Source of the DNA: Streptomyces sp. WM6386
Lineage (GTDB): Bacteria > Actinomycetota > Actinomycetes > Streptomycetales > Streptomycetaceae
NCBI RefSeq assembly: GCF_000972385.1
Contig: NZ_JXTE01000008.1
Location: 1-64,000, forward strand
Length of the DNA: 64,000 bases
Reading direction: 5' to 3'
Numbering within the stretch: the stretch's first letter is position 1; every line of letters begins with the position of its first letter. The translations under genes were made by a program, and so were the position numbers. A model generated the notes under the pieces. It saw only the letters and a list, made by a program, of their open reading frames with translations, did no database searches and had not been told where the DNA came from. This document shows positions 1-9,100 of the stretch, piece by piece.

Positions 1-101
1 GTTGGGGACAGGGTGGGTGGGTGTGGCCGCCGGAGGGTTTTCGCCCCCGCCGCCCTTACCCATTCCCATCCCCAGGGGCTGCGGCCCCTTCGACCACGCT
101 C

Positions 102-122
102 CCAGGGGGCTCCGCCCCCTGG
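102..122. terminator. Perfect 9-bp GC hairpin
   Basis: CCAGGGGGC (102-110) pairs perfectly with GCCCCCTGG (114-122) across a three-base loop. A second hairpin, AGGGGC/GCCCCT, sits at 74-89. They lie 125-175 bases past the stop of the leftward mutase gene and have no T-run, so a terminator role is only inferred. Confidence 0.35.
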
Positions 123-145
123 ACCCCCGTCGGCCCGAAAGGCCT

Positions 146-178
146 CGTCCTCAAGCGCCGGACGGGCTGGAAGACGCG
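146..178. repeat. 33-base intergenic direct repeat, copy 1
   Basis: This copy matches 207-239 at 31 of 33 positions, with one A/C and one G/T difference. The core is CGCCGGACGGGCTGGAAG. It resembles short elements scattered between Streptomyces genes, and no coding function is suggested. Confidence 0.6.
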
Positions 179-206
179 GGTGGGTGGGGGCGGGACGGCA
201 CGTTCT

Positions 207-239
207 CGTCCTCACGCGCCTGACGGGCTGGAAGACGCG
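207..239. repeat. 33-base intergenic direct repeat, copy 2
   Basis: This is the second copy of the element at 146-178, offset by 61 bases. It ends only eight bases from the stop codon of the leftward phosphohexomutase gene. Confidence 0.6.
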
Positions 240-246
240 CGTTCCG

Positions 247-1611
247 TCAAGCTCGGATGATCGCCAGTACCTCGTCCCGGATCTTCGCCATCGTCGTCTC
301 GTCCCGTGCCTCCGCGTTGAGGCGCAGCAGGGGCTCTGTGTTGGACGGGCGGACGTTGAACCACCAGTCGCCGGCGCTGACCGTGAGGCCGTCGAGCTCG
401 TCCAGGGTGGTGCCTTCCTGGGACTCGTAGGCGGCGCGGATCGCTGCCAGGCGGCCGGTCTGGTCGGCGACGGTGGAGTTGATCTCGCCGGAGCCGGTGT
501 AGCGGTCGTACTCGGCCACGAGGGCGGACAAGGCTCCCTGCTGACCGCCGAGGGCGGCGAGGACGTGGAGGGCGGCGAGCATGCCGGTGTCGGCGTTCCA
601 GAAGTCCTTGAAGTAGTAGTGGGCGGAGTGCTCGCCGCCGAAGATCGCGCCGGACTTCGCCATCTCGGCCTTGATGAAGGAGTGGCCCACGCGCGTGCGT
701 ACCGGCGTGCCGCCGTGCTCCTCGACGACCTCGGGCACCGACCAGGAGGTGATCAGGTTGTGGATGATCACGCCGCTGCCACCGTTCCTGGCGAGCTCGC
801 GCGCGGCGACCAGGGCGGTGATCGCGGATGGGGAGACCGGGTCGCCGTTCTCGTCGACGACGAAGCAGCGGTCGGCGTCGCCGTCGAAGGCGATGCCCAG
901 GTCGGCGGACTCCTCGCGCACCCTCTTCTGCAGGTCCACGATGTTCGCCGGGTCGAGGGGGTTGGCCTCGTGGTTGGGGAACGTGCCGTCCAGTTCGAAG
1001 TACATCGGGACGAGCGTCAGGGGCAGGCCCGCGAAGACCGTGGGGACCGTGTGACCGCCCATGCCGTTGCCCGCGTCCACGACGACCTTGAGGGGGCGGA
1101 TGGAGGTCAGGTCGACCAGGCCCCGCAGGTGGGCGGCGTAGTCCTCCAGCGTGTCGCGCCGGCTGATCGTGCCCTGGGTCGCCGCCGGGGCCGGGGCGCC
1201 CGAGTCGATCCAGCCCTCGGCCAGTTCGCGGATCTCGGTGAGACCCGTGTCCTGGCCGACCGGGGCGGCGCCCGCGCGGCACATCTTGATGCCGTTGTAC
1301 TGGGCCGGATTGTGCGAGGCCGTGAACATCGCGCCCGGCAGGTTCAGCGCGCCCGAGGCGTAGTACAGCTGGTCGGTGGAGCACAGGCCGATCTCGGTGA
1401 CGTCGACGCCCTGCGCGGCCGCCCCGCGCGCGAAGGCACGCGACAGGCCGGGGGACGAGGGCCGCATGTCGTGCCCGACCACGATCGCGCTCGCTGCGGT
1501 CACCCGGACGAAGGCGACCCCGAAGAGCTCGGCCAGCGTCTCGTCCCACTGGTCGGGAACGACACCGCGCACGTCGTACGCCTTCACGAGCTGTGACAGA
1601 TCAGCAGCCAC
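247..1611 (-). CDS. manB: Phosphomannomutase/phosphoglucomutase
   Basis: Cytosolic alpha-D-phosphohexomutase that interconverts hexose-6-phosphate and hexose-1-phosphate, most likely mannose, and so supplies precursors for GDP-mannose and wall glycans. At 454 residues it has the usual family length. The phosphoserine loop TASHNP has its serine at residue 99, the metal loop DGDAD is at 243-247, the sugar loop GGEHSAHYYF at 325-334 and the phosphate loop RPSNTEP at 421-427, so all catalytic elements are intact. The ATG start gives a natural N-terminus ending in the substrate-like KAYDVRG motif. It is transcribed leftward as a single gene about 100 bases from the lactate permease stop. Whether mannose or glucose phosphate is preferred cannot be read from the sequence. 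Confidence 0.93.
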   Translation of the reverse strand: MAADLSQLVKAYDVRGVVPDQWDETLAELFGVAFVRVTAASAIVVGHDMRPSSPGLSRAFARGAAAQGVDVTEIGLCSTDQLYYASGALNLPGAMFTASHNPAQYNGIKMCRAGAAPVGQDTGLTEIRELAEGWIDSGAPAPAATQGTISRRDTLEDYAAHLRGLVDLTSIRPLKVVVDAGNGMGGHTVPTVFAGLPLTLVPMYFELDGTFPNHEANPLDPANIVDLQKRVREESADLGIAFDGDADRCFVVDENGDPVSPSAITALVAARELARNGGSGVIIHNLITSWSVPEVVEEHGGTPVRTRVGHSFIKAEMAKSGAIFGGEHSAHYYFKDFWNADTGMLAALHVLAALGGQQGALSALVAEYDRYTGSGEINSTVADQTGRLAAIRAAYESQEGTTLDELDGLTVSAGDWWFNVRPSNTEPLLRLNAEARDETTMAKIRDEVLAIIRA

Positions 1612-1713
1612 GGCCTAACCCTTCTCAAAGTCCTGTCGGTCGCCCCAAACTACCCGCCCCCACCGACAGCGGTGCCGTACGTCCCCAGAGTGGAACCTGG
1701 ACGTAACCTCAGG

Positions 1714-3330
1714 TCAGGGCAGCATCCACCCCAGGACCGGCGAGCTCTGCCCGACCACGATGAGACACATCACCAGCAGCAGCCCCAGGCTCCAGGGCAG
1801 CACCTTGCGCAACAGGTCCCCCTCGCGGCCGGCGAGACCGACGGCGGCACAGGCGATGGTGAGGTTCTGCGGGGAGATCATCTTGCCGAGGACACCACCC
1901 GAGCTGTTCGCGGCGGCCAGGAGCTCCGGCGACAGCCCCGACTCGCGGGCCGCGGTCACCTGGAGCGCTCCGAACAGTGCGTTGGCCGAGGTGTCGGAGC
2001 CGGAGACGGCCACGCCGAACCAGCCCAGCACCGGAGAGAGGAAGGCGAGTCCGGCGCCCGCCGCCGCCACGAAGTGGCCGATGGTGGCCGCCTGTCCGGA
2101 GAGGTTCATGACGTACGCCAGTGCCAGCACCGAGGTGACGGTCAGGATCGCGAACCGCAACTCGTGGACGGTGGCGAGCCATTCCTTGACCGCCACGCGC
2201 GCGTGCACGCCGAGGACGACCGCCGTGCACAGCCCGGCGAGCAGCACGAGCGTGCCGCCGGTGGCCACGATCGGCCAGGTGAACACGTTGCCGCCGACCG
2301 GGTCGCCGTCGGGGTCCACGACGTTCAGGAAGGGCCAGTCGTAGGTCTGGGTCGCCTTCGCCAGCCAGTCCTTGACGACGGGGATCTGCGCGAAGGAGAA
2401 GATCACGACGATCAGGGCGTACGGGGCGTAGGCGCGCACGACTTCGGCGCGCGGGTCGGCCTCGTCGAGTTCCTCGCTGCGGGTGCCGGTCAGCACGGAC
2501 GCGCGTACGGACTCGGTGGCGGGCACGCGTGCGCGTGGGACGGCGACGAGGGCGGCCGCGCCCAGCAAGGCGGCGCCGATGTCGGCGAGCTGGGCGGAGA
2601 CGTAGTTGGAGGCGACGAACTGGCCGACGGCGAAGGCGGTTCCGCAGGCCAGGGCGGGCACCCAGGTCTCCCTGAGCCCGCGCCGTCCGTCGACGAGGAA
2701 GACCAGCACGAGCGGCACCACGAGGGCCAGCAGCGGGGTTTGGCGCCCCACCACGGACGCGACCGTGTCCAGGGGCAGTTCCGTCACCTGGGCGAGCGTC
2801 ACGACCGGTGTGCCCATCGCGCCGAAGGCGACCGGCGCGGTGTTGGCGACCAGCGCGACGACCGCCGCGCGCACCGGGTCGAAGCCGAGTGCGACGAGCA
2901 TGACCGAGCAGATCGCGACGGGCGCCCCGAAGCCGGCGAGAGCTTCCAGGAGGGCGCCGAAGCAGAAGGCGACGACGAGGGCCTGGATGCGGGGGTCGTC
3001 GGAGAGCCGCCCGAAGGAGCGGCGCAGGATGTCGAAGTGCCGGGTGCGGACCGTCATCCGGTACACCCACAGGGCGTTGACGACGATCCACAGGATGGGG
3101 AAGAGGCCGAAGACGACTCCCTGGGCGCCGCTGGAGAGCGTCTGCCCCAGTGGCATTCCGTACGCGAGCCAGGCGACCAGAACGGCCGCCAGAAGGCCGG
3201 TGAGGCCCGCGAGATGGGCTTTGAGGCGGACGCCGCCGAGCAGGACGAGGACGATCACCAGTGGCAGCGTGGCGACGAGGGCGGACAGGCCCAGTGAGTC
3301 GGCGACGGGTTCCAGTTCCTGGACGTACAC
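1714..3330 (-). CDS. lctP: L-lactate permease (LctP family)
   Basis: Integral membrane transporter of 538 residues, the normal length for LctP/LldP carriers that import lactate, and possibly glycolate, with protons. The protein is a succession of hydrophobic segments. The family signature LAGFGAPVAI is at 131-140 and the GSDTSANALFG motif lies in the C-terminal half, where the transport core is expected. The GTG start at 3330 is chosen because the hydrophobic N-terminus follows it directly. Neighbours are unrelated enzymes, so it appears to be monocistronic. No regulatory gene such as LldR is adjacent, and its control is not visible here. Confidence 0.92.
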   Translation of the reverse strand: MYVQELEPVADSLGLSALVATLPLVIVLVLLGGVRLKAHLAGLTGLLAAVLVAWLAYGMPLGQTLSSGAQGVVFGLFPILWIVVNALWVYRMTVRTRHFDILRRSFGRLSDDPRIQALVVAFCFGALLEALAGFGAPVAICSVMLVALGFDPVRAAVVALVANTAPVAFGAMGTPVVTLAQVTELPLDTVASVVGRQTPLLALVVPLVLVFLVDGRRGLRETWVPALACGTAFAVGQFVASNYVSAQLADIGAALLGAAALVAVPRARVPATESVRASVLTGTRSEELDEADPRAEVVRAYAPYALIVVIFSFAQIPVVKDWLAKATQTYDWPFLNVVDPDGDPVGGNVFTWPIVATGGTLVLLAGLCTAVVLGVHARVAVKEWLATVHELRFAILTVTSVLALAYVMNLSGQAATIGHFVAAAGAGLAFLSPVLGWFGVAVSGSDTSANALFGALQVTAARESGLSPELLAAANSSGGVLGKMISPQNLTIACAAVGLAGREGDLLRKVLPWSLGLLLVMCLIVVGQSSPVLGWMLP

Positions 3331-3501
3331 GGGCGCCTCCCCGATTCCGATTCCGTCATGCGGAAAGCGATTTCTCGTTTCGGCTTCCGGAATGGTCGTG
3401 TCCGCGCCAAGCGGTCGTCAATGGTCGTGCGTCACTGAGCGGAACGTGCACCGAACGCACACAAGAAAGGGGGCAGTTGGGCGAGCCCGGGGGGAACCGG
3501 C

Positions 3502-3873
3502 TCAGTTGTCGGGCGAGCGCAGCACCCGCAGATGGCCGCGGCGGGCGACCTCCATCGGGTCCGCCGCACGTCCTCCGCCGGCCCGGGCGGCGCGTTCCTG
3601 CGGACGAGCCGCCTCGCGGACCGCGTTGGCAAGCGCTTCCAGGTCGTCGCCGCTGGGGCGGGCGGGGGCCGAACTGTCGAGGAGCCGGACGACCTCCCAG
3701 CCGCGCGGGGCGGTGAGGCGCTCGGAGTGCTCGGCGCACAGGTCGTAGCAGTGGGGTTCCGCGTAGGTGGCGAGCGGGCCGAGGACCGCGGTCGAGTCGG
3801 CGTAGACGTACGTCAGCGTCGCGACGGCGGGGCGGCCGCAAGCGGTGCGCGAACAGCGACGTACAGGGCTCAC
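3502..3873 (-). CDS. DUF3499 family protein
   Basis: Small actinobacterial protein of about 123 residues matching the family I know as DUF3499; its function is not established. The N-terminal half has two cysteine pairs, CSRTAC and CYDLC, spaced like a zinc ribbon. Between them is a conserved TYVYADSTAVLGPLATYAEP-type strand region. The tail is charged and Ala/Arg-rich. The frame is open up to 3975, but the residues before the GTG at 3873 (SPVRRCSRTAC onward) look non-conserved, so the shorter start is preferred. It is divergent from the zincin-like gene at 4216, with about 340 bases between them. Confidence 0.75.
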   Translation of the reverse strand: MSPVRRCSRTACGRPAVATLTYVYADSTAVLGPLATYAEPHCYDLCAEHSERLTAPRGWEVVRLLDSSAPARPSGDDLEALANAVREAARPQERAARAGGGRAADPMEVARRGHLRVLRSPDN

Positions 3874-4215
3874 GACGTTGGACGGTACCGCACTCCTGAG
3901 CGGGCCGCGACGACTCTCCACCAGGTCGCCCCACCGTGTCGTGGTGTGAAACGCCCCACAGGCCTCTCCGGTCACACCGTCCTGACCTGCATAGACACCG
4001 CTTTCTAAGATTTCGGACAGTGTGCGGTCCGATCACCAGTCGGTACAAACAAGGTCAATTGCCTTGAGATCACCGGTCTCGGAGAGATACGGAATCGAGC
4101 CCAACCTTGGCCGGAATGGTCATCCTGCGACATGCCGTACGAGGCGGCCGAAGACCGCACGGGCACCGCGTGGGCCCGGGCACCCGGTCCCGCCGGGGAC
4201 TACGCTTCACCAGTG
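3874..4215. other. Divergent intergenic region, DUF3499 gene / zincin-like gene
   Basis: About 340 bases separate two genes read in opposite directions, so both promoters should lie here. I see no convincing -35/-10 pair, operator or RNA structure. The middle part (about 3960-4125) is less GC-rich than the flanks, which fits promoter DNA. The frame of the rightward gene is open from 4132, so part of this stretch could be coding if the upstream ATG is used. Confidence 0.4.
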
Positions 4216-4659
4216 ATGGACAACCCCGTAACGCCCCGTGCCGCCGCTCCCGGGCCCCGCCGACGTGATCGCCACGGCAGGGGCATGCGCGGCCCGATCG
4301 CGCCGCCCCAGGTACCGCTCGCGGCAAGCCGTGCCGAGGCGTTCGCGGACCTGGTGCAGGACTCCGTGGAGCGCCTGGAACGACGGTGGCCGCAGCTCGC
4401 CGACATCGACTTCCTCGTGCTGGAAGTGCCCCGGCCGGAGGGCGAGACCTGGAACGACGAGGCGGTCCCCCTCGGCGGCACGATTCCCGCGCGCGAGGGG
4501 CGCCCCGGGCGCGTGGTGGTGTACCGGCGCCCCGTGGAGATCCGCACCAAGGGCCGCGACGAACGCGCGGCCCTGGTGCACGAGATCGTCGTCGAGCAGG
4601 TCGCCGAGCTGCTGGGGCTCACACCCGAGACCGTCGACCCGCGCTACGGCGAGGACTGA
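4216..4659 (+). CDS. Zincin-like metallopeptidase family protein
   Basis: Cytosolic protein of about 147 residues related to the small zincin-like metallopeptidase family (formerly DUF1025). After a basic Pro/Arg-rich start, the conserved region has the pattern LERRWPQLADIDFLVLEVPR, then RPGRVVVYRRP, then the helix LVHEIVVEQVAELLGL near the C-terminus. In the wider family that helix carries HExxH. Here the second histidine position is glutamate (HEIVVE), so zinc binding and peptidase activity are uncertain. The start is taken at the ATG at 4216; a GTG at 4213 and an ATG at 4132 are alternatives. The stop lies four bases from the convergent DUF5719 gene. Confidence 0.75.
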   Translation: MDNPVTPRAAAPGPRRRDRHGRGMRGPIAPPQVPLAASRAEAFADLVQDSVERLERRWPQLADIDFLVLEVPRPEGETWNDEAVPLGGTIPAREGRPGRVVVYRRPVEIRTKGRDERAALVHEIVVEQVAELLGLTPETVDPRYGED

Positions 4660-4663
4660 CCGG

Positions 4664-6154
4664 CTACTTCTGCAGCACCGACAGGTCCTGATCGGCCTGC
4701 GGCACCTCGACCATGCCCCGGTCGTCCGGCAGTGTCTGCACCGTGAAGCCCGGGACGCCCTCCTGCGTGGCCACCAGGGTCCGCGCCGCGTAGACCGGGC
4801 CGCCCGACACCGGCTCGACCGTCAGCGCGTACGTGCCCTTCAGACCGCTCGGGACCGGCAGTTCGACGTCCTGCGTGGTGCCGCCCTTGATCGTGTACGT
4901 CTTCGAGGCCGCCTTGCCACCGCCGCTGCCCGCCGACGCGGTCACCTTGACCTGCGCGCCGCGGCCGGGGGCCACGAGGGACAGCGTCGTGCCCTTGGCG
5001 CTGTTGTCGACGACCGTCGCGCGCGTGCCCACCGCGTGCGTGGCGGGGATGAAAGCGGTCTCCTTCTCTTCGCCCTTGCCGCGGGTGACCCGAACCGCCG
5101 CGACGACCGGCACGGACTGGTCGGTCGGCGTCAACACCAGCGAACCGGCCTCCCCGCGCATGACGTCGCCCAGGTCGACCGCGGTCGTCATGCCCGCCTT
5201 GACGTGCAGCGTCTCGCTCCCGGCCGGTGTGATCAGTCCGGACGGCGAGGCGAGCTTCACGTTCAGGTCGGCGTCGGCGTCATCCGGCGTGAAGACGACC
5301 AGGCGTACGTCGGTGGCGTCCTTGGGGATGCCCGGCAGCACGAGGCTGCCCGCCGGGTCCGTGGACGCCGCCAGCCAGTCGCCGCCGATCTTGTCGTCGA
5401 GGGCCTGTACGGCGGCCCCGACCCGCCCGCTGCGGACGTTGACGTGCACCGTCAGGTTGGTCTGCTTGTCGCTGACGAGCGTGGACAGCAGGATCGGCTC
5501 GCTGGAGTGCGGCGGGACGGTGATGTCCTCACCGGCCGGGGCCTCCAGAGCACCGTCCTTGCCGTACAGCTCGATGTCGACGACGGCCGCCGAGTCGTCG
5601 GGGTTGGTCAGGTGGACGTAGTCGGTGCGGGCCGCGTCGGTGCTCGCGCCGGGGAACCAGAACTCCGTGTCGGCCGCGGTGCAGTTGACGCCCTGCAGGC
5701 CGCGTCCGGTGCCGGCGGCGACCTCGGTGGTCTCCTGCACGGTCCAACCGGGCGCGAACTGCCCCTCGGCGGTACCGATGAGCGCCGGGGAGTCACCGCC
5801 GGAGGTGTCGCCCGTGACCGGGCTGCCGGGCTCCTTCGGGGTGAGGACCGGCTTGTCGGCCTTCTTCTTTCCGGACTTCTTCCCGTCCTTCGACTCCTGC
5901 GCGGCGGAGACGAGTTCGGCCTTGCCGTCGCTCCCCGCGCCCTTGGTGACGGGCGTGAAGGACGTGTACGACGTCTCGGCGAGGTCGGAGATGCTCGGAC
6001 TCGGGCACAGCAGGCTCGTGCGCTCCACGGGCAGCTCGGTGGCGGTCGTGGCGGTGTCCGTGCCGGACGCGTCGGGCGTGGTGAGCGTGGCGAACCCGGT
6101 GACGGCGGCGAGGGCGGTCGCACAGGCGAACAGGGACACGGTGCTGCGGTTCAC
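4664..6154 (-). CDS. Secreted DUF5719 family protein
   Basis: Predicted exported protein of 496 residues. It has an N-terminal hydrophobic segment (about residues 5-25), then an Ala/Thr/Ser-rich stretch, a Lys-rich linker near 85-105 and a long beta-rich C-terminal region. No catalytic motif is evident. The GTG start overlaps the stop of the upstream glycosyltransferase gene in a GTGA arrangement (6151-6154), which points to translational coupling. The pair therefore probably acts together at the envelope, with this protein outside the membrane beside a large membrane glycosyltransferase. The DUF5719 assignment is from recollection of this conserved Streptomyces gene pair next to whiB, and the molecular function is unknown. 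Confidence 0.72.
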   Translation of the reverse strand: MNRSTVSLFACATALAAVTGFATLTTPDASGTDTATTATELPVERTSLLCPSPSISDLAETSYTSFTPVTKGAGSDGKAELVSAAQESKDGKKSGKKKADKPVLTPKEPGSPVTGDTSGGDSPALIGTAEGQFAPGWTVQETTEVAAGTGRGLQGVNCTAADTEFWFPGASTDAARTDYVHLTNPDDSAAVVDIELYGKDGALEAPAGEDITVPPHSSEPILLSTLVSDKQTNLTVHVNVRSGRVGAAVQALDDKIGGDWLAASTDPAGSLVLPGIPKDATDVRLVVFTPDDADADLNVKLASPSGLITPAGSETLHVKAGMTTAVDLGDVMRGEAGSLVLTPTDQSVPVVAAVRVTRGKGEEKETAFIPATHAVGTRATVVDNSAKGTTLSLVAPGRGAQVKVTASAGSGGGKAASKTYTIKGGTTQDVELPVPSGLKGTYALTVEPVSGGPVYAARTLVATQEGVPGFTVQTLPDDRGMVEVPQADQDLSVLQK

Positions 6155-9100
6155 TGCTGGCTCCCGTCGGGGTGCTCGCCGCCGTGCTGCTGCGGCTGCG
6201 CCGGGTCGTACGTCGCGTCGTAACCCTGGTCGTACGGCTGCCCGTACTGGTCGTACGACGGCTGCTGCGCCTGTCCGCCGTACGCGTACGGGTCGTACTG
6301 GCCGCCCTGGTAGGGGTCCGCGTAGTTCTGCTGGTCGTAGCCCGCCGGGTACTGCTGGGCGGCCTGGTACTGGTCACCGCCGTAGGCGTTGTACTCAGCG
6401 CCCGCGTAATTCGCCTGGTCCCACTCTCCGTAAGCCTGCTGCTGCGGAACCGGTACCGGGGTCTCCTCCGAAGGAGGAGACAGGGACTCGTCGTCCGGGG
6501 CCGTCTCCTCGGCCTCGGCCTGGGCGCGCAGGCGGCGGGCGCGGCGGCCCTCGCCCTCCGTCGCCTGGGCGGGGATCGCCCGCTCCTCCTCGGGGAGGTC
6601 GTCGTCGATGTCACGGCGCCGGCCCGGCAGGGCGAGCACCACGAGGACGACGGCGAGGGAGCCCTGCGCCCACAGCCAGGCGGTGTGGGTGATCGGGTCG
6701 TCGTAGACGACGTCCAGCCTGCCGCCGGAAGCCGGGAGTTCGAAGCCCTGGGCCCAGCCGTCGACCGTCCTGGCGGTCAGCGGCCTGCCGTCCAGGGTGG
6801 CCGTCCAGCCCTCGGCGGCGGTGTCGGCGAGGCGCAGGGTGCGGCCGTCGGCGCCGGCCGGGATCGTGGTGTGGATCTCGACGGGCCCCGCGGCGACGAG
6901 CGTCGGGGCGCCGGAGCCGCTGACGATGGTGGCGCGGGCGACATCCTGGTCGACGCGCCACAGCGCGCTGCCGTTCTGCTCGCTGAGCCGGGTCAGACCC
7001 GGGGTGGCGTCCAGGACGCGGGCGACCTCGCGCGGGGCACCCTTGTGGACCAGGACATAGCGCACGGCGAACTTGCCGAGCTGGTCGGACTGGTCGGCGC
7101 CGGAACCGGCGACGAGGTTGGCGACGACCTTGTCGAGGCGGCTGTTCTCGCCGTCGGCGGCGGTGAGTTCGGCATCGCCGAGACGGGCGCCGGAACCGCG
7201 GACCAGCATGTAGCCGACGTGGGCGGTGGAGTCGCTGTCCAGGACGAGGGTGCGGGCCCGGTCGCGGTTGTTGCTGTCCTCGGCGACGAACGCGGGCACC
7301 TGGACCGGGTCGCTTCGCTCCAGGGGGCCGTCGGCGCCGCGGAGCATCCAGCCGGCGGCGACGAGCAGGGGGCCCGCGGCGGCGGCGAAGGCGATCAGCG
7401 CGGCGACCGGCTGGCGCCAGCCGAAGCTCTGTTCGGCGACACGCGCGCGTGCGCCGTCGGCGCCGAGCACGGCGGCCGCCAGCAGGGCGAGACCGTAGAC
7501 CAGGGTGGCCGGGCCCGCCCAGGTCGAGCCGTTGGACAGGACCGCGAAGACGAGGCCCACCAGGGCGACGACCCAGGCCGTCCAGATTCCGAACTGACGC
7601 TCCGAGCGCAGCAGGGCGGCCAGCGCGGCCAGCACGACGCCGATGAGCATCAGCCCGCTGACCGTGCCGGGGCCGCCGGGGCTGGCGCCGAGCAGGTCGA
7701 GGGCGGAGGCGGCCGAGGAGCCGTACGCGAGGCCGGCCTGGTCGAAGAACCCGAACGGGAGCAGCGTCAGCGACCAGGGCGCGAGGATCAGCAGGGGCGT
7801 GCCGAGCTGGGCCAGGAAGCGCAGGCCGTAGGCGGTGATGTCGGCGCGGCGCACGGCCAGGACACCGAGTCCGAGGAGCAGCGCGAGGGGCCAGATGATC
7901 GGCGTGAACGCGGTGGTGACCGTCAACAGCAGGGCGTAGGCCCAGGTGGCGCGCCAGCTGCCGCGCGCGTCCGAGGTGTTCGCGAGGCCGGATGCCGCGA
8001 TGCCCGCGCGGGCGATGAGCGGCAGCAGGATCGCGAGGACGGCGGTGCCGAGGCGACCGCCGGCCAGCGCACCGGTGGCGGCAGGCAGGAAGGCGTAGAC
8101 GACGGCCGCCCACGCGCGCAGGAGCCGCGACTCGACGAGCGGGCGGGAGGCGAAGTAGGCGGTGACGCCGGCCAGGGGCACCGAGCAGACGAGGAGGACC
8201 GTGATGGCGAGGCCCGTCGACCCGAACAGCAGGGACGCGAGCATCGCGACGAACGCCAGGTACGGCGGCGCCGACGTGGTTCCTCCGGCGCCGACCGCGT
8301 GCCAGGCGTCGAGGTAGCGCGACCACAGCTCGCCGGAGTCGGCCGGGGCGGGCAGCAGGGCGCCGCCCGCGAGCGCGCCGCCGCCGAGGAGTTCACGGCA
8401 GGCGGCCAGCGAGACGAGCAGCAGCACCAGGAAGAGCACCGGTCCCGGCTTGCGGGCGATGCGCTTGACGCGGGCGAACTGCTCGATCTCCAGGAAGTCG
8501 GCGTCGTCGCCGCCGGGTCCGGACTCGACCGCGCCGCCGTGCCGTCCCGCGCCGGAGGTGGCTTCGGGGTCGGAGCTGCCGAACAGGTCGCCGGCGACCT
8601 GTTCGAAGGTGGCCCGCACGGTCGCGCCGGGTGGCGGGAACAGCGGCCGCATCTCACCCTTGTCGACCACCGGGGTGCCGCGCCTGCGGCGGCCGGCGAT
8701 GATCCGCTCGGGCCGCAGCAGTGTGCCGAGCAGGCCACGGATCTCGTCGAGGGCCTGTCCGGGGACCTTGCCGACGAGGTTGGCGACCGTCCGCAGCACC
8801 GTGCCGACGACGAGTCGCAGCAGGACCCAGGGCAGCACGGCCGTACGGCTGTTGACGAGCAGGGTGTAGGCGGCGCCCGCCTTGTCGACCTTGTGCGGGG
8901 AGGCCGCGGTGCGGCCCACGCAGTCGACGGCGCGGCGCTCGCGGGAGGCCGCCTCCGCGTGGCGTACGACCGCCTCGGGGGCGACGAGGACGCGGTGGCC
9001 GGCCGCCGTGGCACGCCAGCACAGGTCGACGTCGTCGCGCATCAGGGGCAGGCGTCGGTCGAAGCCGCCGAGCTGGTCGAAGACGTCCCGGCGCACGAGC

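Larger units (their letters stand above)
1..246. other. Gene-free left edge downstream of the phosphohexomutase
   Basis: No credible gene is seen here. The segment is built from short palindromes (74-89 and 102-122) and two near-identical 33-base direct repeats. It follows the 3' end of the leftward mutase gene, so the palindromes could end its transcript. Repeats with the core CGCCGGACGGGCTG are, from general knowledge, common between Streptomyces genes. Confidence 0.6.
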
